NCBI RefSeq assembly: GCF_002440635.1
Contig: NZ_DJUW01000025.1
Span: 1 to 33,047 of the forward strand
Reading direction: 5' to 3'
Source of the DNA: Novosphingobium sp. UBA6272
Lineage (GTDB): Bacteria; Pseudomonadota; Alphaproteobacteria; Sphingomonadales; Sphingomonadaceae
Length of the DNA: 33,047 bases
Made by a program: the position numbers and the translations under genes. Each line of letters begins with the position of its first letter. The first letter of the stretch is position 1. Below the pieces are notes generated by a model. It did not search any database, was not told where the DNA came from, and saw only the letters and a program-made list of their open reading frames with translations. Below are positions 23,186 through 29,522 of the stretch, one piece after another.

Positions 23186-23734
23186 ATGAAGCGGGCTATC
23201 GTCACGCCTGCGGCGCTTGCGCCCGCGGCGCTATCCGAGCTGAAGGACTGGCTCGGCATCACCACCCCTGCCGACGACGCGCAGCTGACCATGCTGCTGC
23301 GCGCCGCGCTCGACAGTTGCGAGGATTTCACCGGCGCCATGCCCCTGCAGCAGGACTGCGAGGAAGTGCTGCCGGTGTCGAGCAGCTGGCAAGCGCTGGC
23401 CACGCGCCCGGTCCAGGCGATCACCGCGATCGAGGGGATTCCGGCCGAGGGCGCGCGCTTCGCCCTGCCGGTCGCCAATTACGCGATCGAACTCGACGCC
23501 GATGGCGGCGGACGCGTGCTGGTCAGCAATCCCGGCGCGGCCGGGCGGATCGCGGTGCGATTTTCCGCCGGGCTGGCCACGCAATGGTCCATGCTGCCCG
23601 AAGGCCTGCGCCACGGCCTGCTCCGGCTCGCCGCATTCCAGTATCGCCAGCGCGAGGATGAAAGTGCGGCCGCCTTGCCCCCGGCCGCAGTCGCGGCGCT
23701 GTGGCGGCCGTGGCGGCGGCTGCGGCTGGCATGA
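23186..23734 (+). CDS. GTA head-tail adaptor protein (g6, gp6-like connector)
   Basis: This 182-residue protein is of the phage head-tail connector (gp6/gp15-like) family that sits below the portal ring. It opens with the typical LAPAALSELKDWLGITTPADDAQLTMLLRAALDSCEDFTG (helical, about residues 12-50; given as family landmark). A beta region follows (VQAITAIEGIP, YAIELDADGGGRVLV), then the C-terminal helix PEGLRHGLLRLAAFQYRQRED. A GGAG ribosome site lies 7 bases before the ATG. Its stop overlaps the start of the next small ORF (ATGA at 23731-23734). Confidence 0.88.
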   Translation: MKRAIVTPAALAPAALSELKDWLGITTPADDAQLTMLLRAALDSCEDFTGAMPLQQDCEEVLPVSSSWQALATRPVQAITAIEGIPAEGARFALPVANYAIELDADGGGRVLVSNPGAAGRIAVRFSAGLATQWSMLPEGLRHGLLRLAAFQYRQREDESAAALPPAAVAALWRPWRRLRLA

Positions 23735-23889
23735 GCCTGTCCGCCTTCGACGCACTGGCCGCGCGGCTGGCCGACAAGGCCCGCCGCCTCGGCGAAGCCG
23801 CCGCGCTGGTCCGCCGCGATTCCGCGAAGGCCTGGCGCGATGCGCGGCTGGTCTGGCCGCTGTTTACGCCCACCAACCTGAGAGACTGA
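23731..23889 (+). CDS. 52-residue ORF at the stopper (g7) position
   Basis: This short ORF starts by ATGA overlap with the adaptor stop and ends 4 bases before the tail terminator gene, so it fills the slot where RcGTA encodes the ~110-residue head-closure (stopper) protein g7. The product is one charged, alanine-rich helix (FDALAARLADKARRLGEAAALVRRDSAKAWRDARLVW region) with a short C-terminal tail. It has none of the beta-rich pattern of head-closure proteins. It is either a replaced or decayed g7 or a lineage-specific small component. Coupled spacing supports translation; function is unknown. Confidence 0.6.
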   Translation: MSLSAFDALAARLADKARRLGEAAALVRRDSAKAWRDARLVWPLFTPTNLRD

Positions 23890-23893
23890 CGCG

Positions 23894-24283
23894 ATGGAAA
23901 TTGCCCTGCGCAGCGCCGTGATCGCCTGGCTTCGGGCCGATCCCGGCCTGTCCGCCCAGCTCAATGCCGTGGTCGAGGAAGTGCCGCAACGCACTGCCCT
24001 GCCGTGGCTGGCGATCGCCGCCTCGGCCAGCGCCGACTGGAGCGTCAAGGACCGGCCGGGCCGCGAGGTACGCCTTGCGCTCGAGCTGCATTGTCGCGGC
24101 GACAAGCCTGACAGTGCCGCGTCCCTTGTCGCGGCGATCGAGGCAAGGATTAGCTCGCTTCCCGCCGCGCAGCCGGGCTTTCAGGTCGTGACCGCCCAGT
24201 TCCTCCGCGCCCGCGCCGAACAGCGCGCCAGCAACACCCGCGCGGTGCTGCTGGAATACCGGTTCAGATTGCTCGCCGATTAG
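23894..24283 (+). CDS. GTA tail terminator, DUF3168 (g8)
   Basis: This 129-residue DUF3168 (gp17-like) protein would cap the tail tube and join it to the head. Typical features are ALRSAVIAWLRADPGLSAQL at the N-terminus, then PWLAIAASASADW, the beta strand VRLALELHCRGD, SAASLVAAIEARI, and a C-terminal strand VLLEYRFRLLAD. It begins 4 bases after the preceding small ORF. Length fits the family. A repeat element separates it from the tube gene. Confidence 0.88.
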   Translation: MEIALRSAVIAWLRADPGLSAQLNAVVEEVPQRTALPWLAIAASASADWSVKDRPGREVRLALELHCRGDKPDSAASLVAAIEARISSLPAAQPGFQVVTAQFLRARAEQRASNTRAVLLEYRFRLLAD

Positions 24284-24313
24284 CCGCTGCAACGCAGCCG
24301 GCTCCTGCTTTCT

Positions 24314-24365
24314 CCCTTCCCGCTTGCGGGAGGGGAAGCACCAGCGTTCCGGCCTTTGCCGGAAC
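24314..24365. repeat. Two adjacent hairpins between tail terminator and tube genes
   Basis: CCCTTCCCGC (24314-24323) pairs with GCGGGAGGGG (24326-24335) with one G-T pair or mismatch. GTTCCGGC (24346-24353) pairs perfectly with GCCGGAAC (24358-24365) around CTTT. The first belongs to the same family as the repeats at 9514 and 21867; the second is a separate common-looking repeat module. Confidence 0.7.
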
Positions 24366-24380
24366 AGATAGGAGTTTCCC

Positions 24381-24788
24381 ATGCCCGCCCAGAAAGGCAG
24401 TGCCTTCCTGCTCAAGATTTCGAATGGCGCGACCCCGGCGGTCTACCAAACCGTCGCCGGGCTGCGCACCACCCAGATGTCGATCGCTGGCGATCCAGTG
24501 GTGATCACCACCAAGGAAAGCGGCGGCTGGCGAGAAATGCTGTCGGGCGCCGGGGTCCGCTCGGTCTCGGTCAGCGCCGCCGGAATCTTCCTCGGCAGCG
24601 CTGCCGAAGCCCAGGTCCGCGCCAACGCAATGAACGGCACGCTCGACGATTACGAACTGAGCTTCGAAGGCGGTGAGAAGCTGCGTGGCCGCTTCCTGGT
24701 CCAGAAGCTCGACTATTCGGGCGATTTCAACGGCGAGCGCAATTACACCTTGCAGCTCGAAAGCTCGGGCGCGGTGGCCAGCGCATGA
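24381..24788 (+). CDS. GTA major tail (tube) protein, TP901-1 family (g9)
   Basis: This 135-residue tail tube subunit opens MPAQKGSAFLLKISNG, with TVAGLRTTQMSIAGDPVVITTKESGGWREMLSGAGVRSVSVSAAGIF (described as family landmarks, about residues 25-72) and ends in LDYSGDFNGERNYTLQLESSG. All match the RcGTA g9 / TP901-1 major tail pattern, which stacks as hexameric rings. An AGGAG ribosome site lies 7 bases before the ATG. The stop overlaps the chaperone gene start (ATGA at 24785-24788). Confidence 0.93.
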   Translation: MPAQKGSAFLLKISNGATPAVYQTVAGLRTTQMSIAGDPVVITTKESGGWREMLSGAGVRSVSVSAAGIFLGSAAEAQVRANAMNGTLDDYELSFEGGEKLRGRFLVQKLDYSGDFNGERNYTLQLESSGAVASA

Positions 24789-25114
24789 ACCAGCCTGCCA
24801 ATCCGTTCCGCGGCGAAGCGAGCCTCCCCCTCGCCGGTTCGCCGCGTCTGCTCCGCCCCAGTTTCGCCGCGCTGGTCGCGGCCGAAGAAGAACTGGGCCC
24901 ACTCTTCGCGCTCGTCGAGCGCGCTGGGGCGGGGCAGCTTCGGCTGGCCGAAATGATCGCGCTGTTCTGGCATTGCCTGGCCGACCGCGAGAGCCTGAGC
25001 CGCGATGCCATGGGTGAGGCGGTGATAGCCCTTGGTCTGGCCGAAGCGAGCAAGCCGCTGCGCGTGCTGCTGGGGCAGATCCTGCAGGGCCGGGTCGCTT
25101 CGCCCGAACCATGA
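24785..25114 (+). CDS. GTA gp10-type tail assembly chaperone
   Basis: This 109-residue GTA-gp10 family protein (Phage_TAC_11 type) would coat the tape measure protein before tube assembly. The pattern FAALVAAEEELGPLFALVERAGAGQLRLAEMIALFWHCL is close to the family (about residues 28-66; split landmark), followed by LGLAEASKPLRVLLGQIL. It overlaps both neighbours by ATGA (24785-24788 and 25111-25114). RcGTA has the same pair g10/g10.1; here they are separate ORFs without an evident frameshift signal. Confidence 0.85.
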   Translation: MNQPANPFRGEASLPLAGSPRLLRPSFAALVAAEEELGPLFALVERAGAGQLRLAEMIALFWHCLADRESLSRDAMGEAVIALGLAEASKPLRVLLGQILQGRVASPEP

Positions 25115-25299
25115 GCGAACTGTTCGGCCCCGGCGCGCTGCGCCTGTCGGGCCATGCCGCGCAGCTGCTCGGCTGGCGCCCGGGTGAATTCTGGGCCGCA
25201 ACCCCGGCCGAACTGGCCGCTATCCTGCGGCCCGGCGAAGCGGCCGGCGAAGCCCTGACCCGCATCGACCTCAACCGCCTGATGGAGCGTGAACAATGA
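25111..25299 (+). CDS. GTA second tail assembly chaperone (g10.1, TAC_6/DUF2376)
   Basis: This 62-residue protein corresponds to the Rcc01693-type tail chaperone: LRLSGHAAQLLGWRPGEFWAATPAELAAIL followed by a short C-terminal helix (LTRIDLNRLMER). The GWRPGEFW-x-ATPAEL motif is diagnostic. It is coupled by ATGA overlaps with gp10 upstream and the tape measure gene downstream (25296-25299). As in long-tailed phages, the two chaperone products probably act together on the tape measure. Confidence 0.85.
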   Translation: MSELFGPGALRLSGHAAQLLGWRPGEFWAATPAELAAILRPGEAAGEALTRIDLNRLMEREQ

Positions 25300-25886
25300 C
25301 CGACGCGGTCGAAAGCCTGCTGATCGACGTGCGGGCCAATACCCAGGGCTTTGCCGCCGATGTTGCGGCGATGCGCAGCACCTTCGATTCGGGTCTGCTC
25401 GACGGGTTCGAACGGGCCGGATCGGTGCTCGAACGCGGGCTGCTCTCGGCAATCCGCAAGGGCAGCCTCGGATTCGAGGACCTGCGGCGGATCGCTCTCA
25501 ACGTTATGGACCAGATTGCCGGACAGGCGCTCAACAGCATGTTCGCCTCGATGGGTATGAGCAGTGGGTCTGGCGGTGGAGGCGGAACGCTTGGGGCGCT
25601 GGTCAGCTTTGGCACGACCATGCTGACCCAGCTACTCGGTCTTCCCGGCCGGGCCACAGGCGGCCCGGTTTCGCCCGGGCGCGGTTATGTTGTGGGGGAA
25701 CGCGGCCCGGAACTGTTTGTACCGACCAGCGCCGGGCGGATCGAACCCGGCCCCGGCCGCGCGGGCCGCGAGGTCAAGGTCAACATCACCATCGCCGCCC
25801 CGCCCGGCACCGGCGCGCCGCAGGCGCTGCAGCGCTCAGGCCGGCAAGTCGCCAGCGCCGTCCGCCGCGCGCTGAGCGAATTCTGA
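25296..25886 (+). CDS. GTA tape measure protein, very short (g11)
   Basis: At 196 residues this is close to RcGTA g11 (about 220) and far below typical siphophage tape measures. The N-terminal half is helical (VRANTQGFAADVAAMRSTFDSGLL, LGFEDLRRIALNVMDQIAGQ). It has a hydrophobic Gly-rich middle (SGGGGGTLGALVSFGTTML) and a C-terminal GGPVSPGRGYVVGERGPELFVP repeat-like motif common in tail proteins. It sets tail length and probably crosses the target envelope. At about 0.15 nm per residue a tail near 30 nm is expected (inference). Confidence 0.88.
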   Translation: MTDAVESLLIDVRANTQGFAADVAAMRSTFDSGLLDGFERAGSVLERGLLSAIRKGSLGFEDLRRIALNVMDQIAGQALNSMFASMGMSSGSGGGGGTLGALVSFGTTMLTQLLGLPGRATGGPVSPGRGYVVGERGPELFVPTSAGRIEPGPGRAGREVKVNITIAAPPGTGAPQALQRSGRQVASAVRRALSEF

Positions 25887-25952
25887 TCAATCGATCTTTC
25901 CCAATTGCGCTGACGCGAAAAAGGGGAAGGATCAAACCACTTAGGAACTCCC

Positions 25953-28289
25953 ATGGCTTTCTGGCTCGCCGCCCGGCGTGAAGGGCAGGACAGCGACTGG
26001 ATCCAGCGCTTCGATCCGCGCTTCTGGACGGTCAATTTTCCGCGCCCGATGATGGCTGCGCTGACCTGCCCGGCCGCCGATACACTGCGGGTCGATGCCA
26101 CGTTCCTGCGCCAGGGCGATCTCGCCGGGATCATCTGGGACAGCGCCGATACGATCGATCACCCGCTGCTGCGCTATGCCACCAATCGCGACTATGCCCG
26201 CACCCGGCTCAGCTTTCGCTGGCGTTCGGGCGGGGTGATCGCGCTCGATGCGGTGAACGGCCCGACCCTGACGATCGAGGGCCGCGATGCCGCGGGGACA
26301 GCGCACAGCTGGTATGTACGGCTGTGGAACTATGCCGAGGGCGGCGCCAGCGACGCGCTGATCACGCTTGACTTTTCCAACCTTGCCGGCGGGTTCCTGC
26401 TGCCGGGCGAAGCCGATGCTGTCCATCCGTCCGCAATCGACCGGATGTTCATCTCGCTGGTCGCCCCCGGCTATGTTGCGGGCAGCTCCACGCCGCTGCC
26501 CGCCGCGGTGGAAGGCTGGGCCGAGCTGAGCGCGCTGCGCTGCGAAGGCCAGCACGCCATGCTGGAAGTGGGCGACGTGGTTGTGCCGCCGCATGGCCTG
26601 GCCATCGCCACGGCCTACGACGATTGCACCAACCAGACCCCTCAGCGGCTGATCCGCGCCGCGCTCCAGCTCGGTTACCGTGGCAGCCTGCTGCACTATG
26701 CCGGGATGAGCCACTTCATGCGGCTCAACGCGCAAGGCGGCAGCTATCTCGTGCCGTTCAGCGGGGAGCGGCTTTGCGCCCCGGCCAAGGTCTGGCACCG
26801 CGCTTTCTTTGCCGCTGCCAAGGCGGCCGGTTTCGTTCCGATCCTGTCGCTGTCCTATGAATTGCTGGCCCAGCACTGCCCGGCCAGCTGGCAGCAGAAG
26901 GCAGCGAACGGCGATCCGGCACGCACCGGATGGGACCCCCCCTCGGCGCTGCTCAGCCCGGCCAAGAGCGGGGCGATGGCCTGGCTTCAAGCAGTCGCCG
27001 GCGAATTCGTTGCGCTGATGAAGGAGGCCGGAGTTGCGGTCCGGTTCCAGATCGGTGAGCCGTGGTGGTGGATCATGGCCGATGGCCGGCCCTGCCTGTA
27101 TGACGAGGCGGCCAAGCTGGCCTTCGGCGGCAATCCGGTTGCCATCCCCAACCTGACTCAGCCGCTGGATGCGACGCAAAAGGCCCTGCTCGACCGGGCC
27201 GGCGCGCTGCTGGCCGCGAGCACCCTGGCGCTGCGCGATGCGGTGCGCACGGCAGCCGCGCCCGGTTCGGCCGAAGTGCTGCTGTTGACCTTCCTGCCCG
27301 GGGTGCTCGACCCCGCCATGCCCGAAGCGCGCCGCGCCAACCTGCCGACCGGCTGGGCCAGCCCGGCCTTCGACCGGCTGCAGCTGGAGGACTATGACTG
27401 GCTGACCGGCGGAGCCGAAGCGTTCCGGCGCGATGCCTATGCCGCGATTGCCGCGCGCCTCGGCTATCCGGCCAGCGAGACTGACTATCTCGCCGGTTTC
27501 GTGCTCGATCCCGCTGACAGCGCGCTGTGGCGGGCGATCGACGCCGGAATCGAGGAGGCTGCGGTCCGCGGTGCCCACGAGCGCTTCGTCTGGGCCCTGC
27601 CGCAAGTCTGCCGCGACGGCTTTGTCCGCCTGCCCCCTGCCAACGATGAGGACACCATGCTGCCCTTCGACGATGTGCCCTATCCTCTTGCGCTTGGCCG
27701 CGACGCCTCGGTTATCCCGGAGTTCTCGACCAGCGTCTCGGTCACGGCTTCAGGGTTCGAGCGGCGCAACAGCTTGTGGTCCGATGCCCGGCTACGGTTC
27801 GATGTCGGCCCCGGCGTGCGTTCGGAAACTGAACTCGGCGTCCTGCTGGCCTTCTTCCGCGCCCGGCGCGGCGCGGCGCGCGGGTTCCGCCTGCGCGATC
27901 CATCGGATTTCAGCTCCAATGCCATGACCGGCACGCCGACCGCTGCTGATCAGCTGCTCGGCCTGGGCGACGGGCTTCGCGCCAGCTTCCCCCTGGTCAA
28001 ACGCTATGGCGATGGCGAGGCGGAACAGCTGCGGCGGATCACCCGGCCGCGCGCTGATAGCGTGATCGTCAGCGTCGGCGGCGCACCGACCACCGCCTTC
28101 GTGCTCGACCCCGGCGGCGTGGTGCGGCTGATGCAGCCGCCCGCGGCGGGGCAGGCAGTGCACGCCGGGTTCCTGTTCGACGTGCCGGTGCGCTTTGCCG
28201 AGGACCGGCTTGAGGTCTCGGGCGCGGTCTTCGCGGCAGGGGAAGCTCCCAGTGTGCCGGTGATCGAAATCCGCGAGGGCGAGGAATGA
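25953..28289 (+). CDS. GTA distal tail protein (g12, DUF2460) with a large N-terminal TIM-barrel-like extension
   Basis: At 778 residues this is much longer than RcGTA g12 (about 210). The C-terminal third, from MLPFDDVPYPLALGRDA (about residue 569), is the DUF2460/TIGR02217 distal tail domain, including RRNSLWSDARLRFDVGPGVRS and AFFRARRGAARGFRLRD. Residues 1-200 are beta-rich (RTRLSFRWRSGGVIALDAVNGP, SWYVRLWNYAEGG). Residues 205-565 look like a glycoside-hydrolase-type TIM barrel: strands GLAIATAY, VPILSLSYELL, VRFQIGEPWWW (E369 at an acid/base-like position), VLLLTFLPG, and FDRLQLEDYDW (E479). Activity is unproven; it may bind or cut surface glycans. The ATG at 25953 follows TAGGA. Its stop overlaps the hub gene (ATGA). 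Confidence 0.85.
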   Translation: MAFWLAARREGQDSDWIQRFDPRFWTVNFPRPMMAALTCPAADTLRVDATFLRQGDLAGIIWDSADTIDHPLLRYATNRDYARTRLSFRWRSGGVIALDAVNGPTLTIEGRDAAGTAHSWYVRLWNYAEGGASDALITLDFSNLAGGFLLPGEADAVHPSAIDRMFISLVAPGYVAGSSTPLPAAVEGWAELSALRCEGQHAMLEVGDVVVPPHGLAIATAYDDCTNQTPQRLIRAALQLGYRGSLLHYAGMSHFMRLNAQGGSYLVPFSGERLCAPAKVWHRAFFAAAKAAGFVPILSLSYELLAQHCPASWQQKAANGDPARTGWDPPSALLSPAKSGAMAWLQAVAGEFVALMKEAGVAVRFQIGEPWWWIMADGRPCLYDEAAKLAFGGNPVAIPNLTQPLDATQKALLDRAGALLAASTLALRDAVRTAAAPGSAEVLLLTFLPGVLDPAMPEARRANLPTGWASPAFDRLQLEDYDWLTGGAEAFRRDAYAAIAARLGYPASETDYLAGFVLDPADSALWRAIDAGIEEAAVRGAHERFVWALPQVCRDGFVRLPPANDEDTMLPFDDVPYPLALGRDASVIPEFSTSVSVTASGFERRNSLWSDARLRFDVGPGVRSETELGVLLAFFRARRGAARGFRLRDPSDFSSNAMTGTPTAADQLLGLGDGLRASFPLVKRYGDGEAEQLRRITRPRADSVIVSVGGAPTTAFVLDPGGVVRLMQPPAAGQAVHAGFLFDVPVRFAEDRLEVSGAVFAAGEAPSVPVIEIREGEE

Positions 28290-29107
28290 GCCGGGTCTGG
28301 TTCAGCCAGCCGCTCGAAACGGTAGCGACCTATTGGCGCGTGTTCCGGCGCGACGGGGCGGCCCTGGGCTTCACCACCCACGACCGCGACCTGTGGTTTG
28401 ACGGCATATTGCATCGCTCCGCACCGGGGATGATTCCCTCGGCGATCCGCCGTTCGGCCGATCTCGATCCCGACAGCGCCGAGGTGCAGGGCGCGCTGAG
28501 CCACGATTCGATCTCGGCCGCCGACCTGGCGCTGGGCCGGTTCGACCGGGCGCGGGTGATGATCGGGCTGGTCGACTGGGACAACCTCGATCACCGCGAA
28601 ATCTATCGCGGCATGATCGGCACGGTGACCGAAGAGGCGGGCGGCTTCACCGCCGCGCTGGAAAGCCGCAAGCTGGAACTGCAGCGAGATCCGGTGCCGC
28701 GCACCAGCCCGAGCTGCCGCGCCGCCTTTTGCGGTCCGGGCTGCACGCTGTCGGCCGCGCGGTTCGAGCGCGACACCAGTGTGGCCAACTATGATTCCGC
28801 CACCAATGCCGTGCTTTCAGCCGGGGCCGTGCCTGCCGCAGACCTCGTCGGCGGAACGCTGCGCTGGCTCGATGGACCCTATGCCGGACTGACCATGGGA
28901 ATCGTCGCGCAGGATGCCACCGGCCTGATGCTCGACACGCCGCTTGATCTCGCGGTCCCGCCGGGCACCCGGATCCGGCTGCGCGAAGGCTGCGACCGCA
29001 CCCTGGCGACCTGCGCCAGCCGGTTCGGCAACGCGATCAATTTCCAGGGCGAGCCGCACCTGCCCGGCAACGATCTTGTCACCCGCTATCCGGCACCGAC
29101 AGGATGA
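28286..29107 (+). CDS. GTA hub protein (g13, DUF2163/BR0599) with likely Fe-S cluster
   Basis: This 273-residue baseplate hub protein has an N-terminal DUF2163 domain (about 10-155, YWRVFRRDGAALGFTTHDRDLWFDG, ESRKLELQRDPVPRTSPSC) and a C-terminal phage BR0599 domain. Cysteines C144, C149, C153, C236 and C243 match the positions that bind an iron-sulfur cluster in the RcGTA hub structure as I recall it. The hub links tube to megatron and closes the tail. It overlaps the DUF2460 gene and the peptidase gene by ATGA (28286-28289, 29104-29107). Confidence 0.92.
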   Translation: MSRVWFSQPLETVATYWRVFRRDGAALGFTTHDRDLWFDGILHRSAPGMIPSAIRRSADLDPDSAEVQGALSHDSISAADLALGRFDRARVMIGLVDWDNLDHREIYRGMIGTVTEEAGGFTAALESRKLELQRDPVPRTSPSCRAAFCGPGCTLSAARFERDTSVANYDSATNAVLSAGAVPAADLVGGTLRWLDGPYAGLTMGIVAQDATGLMLDTPLDLAVPPGTRIRLREGCDRTLATCASRFGNAINFQGEPHLPGNDLVTRYPAPTG

Positions 29108-29511
29108 GCGGCATGGGCCTCGCCCAAGCGGCCGAAGGCCTGGTCGGAACCCGCTTCCGCCTGCATGGCCGCGATCCCGCGACCGGACTCGATTGCATCG
29201 GTCTGCTTGAAGCGGCGCTGGCCCGGCTGAACCGAAAGGTGACGTTGCCTGGTGGCTATCCGCTGCGACTGGTAGGTCTTGACCATTGGCTGCCGGATCC
29301 GGCGGAATGCGGCTTTGCAGACGCCGCGTTGCCGTTTGAGCCGGGCGATGTCGTCCTGCTGCGGCCCGCGACCGGACAAGTCCACCTTGCGATCGCCGGG
29401 ACAGGCAGCGACTGGATCCACGCCCATGCCGGGCTGCGCCGGGTGGTTTCAACGCCTCAAATACCAACTGGCCCGATCCTCCATCACTGGCGGCTGCGGC
29501 CGGCAAGCTGA
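29104..29511 (+). CDS. GTA tail peptidase, NlpC/P60 family (g14)
   Basis: This 135-residue cell-wall peptidase of the TIGR02219 phage NlpC type has catalytic Cys31 in TGLDCIGLLEAA, His94 in GQVHLAIAG, and a third His (H106 or H108) in DWIHAHAG. In GTAs this enzyme degrades peptidoglycan during DNA delivery. The residue after Cys is Ile where Ser/Val/Trp are usual, but the triad looks intact. It starts by ATGA overlap with the hub gene; the ATG four codons in (MGLAQAAEG) is a possible alternative start. Confidence 0.9.
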   Translation: MSGMGLAQAAEGLVGTRFRLHGRDPATGLDCIGLLEAALARLNRKVTLPGGYPLRLVGLDHWLPDPAECGFADAALPFEPGDVVLLRPATGQVHLAIAGTGSDWIHAHAGLRRVVSTPQIPTGPILHHWRLRPAS

Positions 29512-29522
29512 AAGCGCATCCC

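Noticed and set aside
25941..27605. 554-residue leftward open frame inside the distal tail gene
   Set aside because: Shadow frame of the DUF2460 fusion gene with Arg/Gln/Gly-rich composition and no domain.
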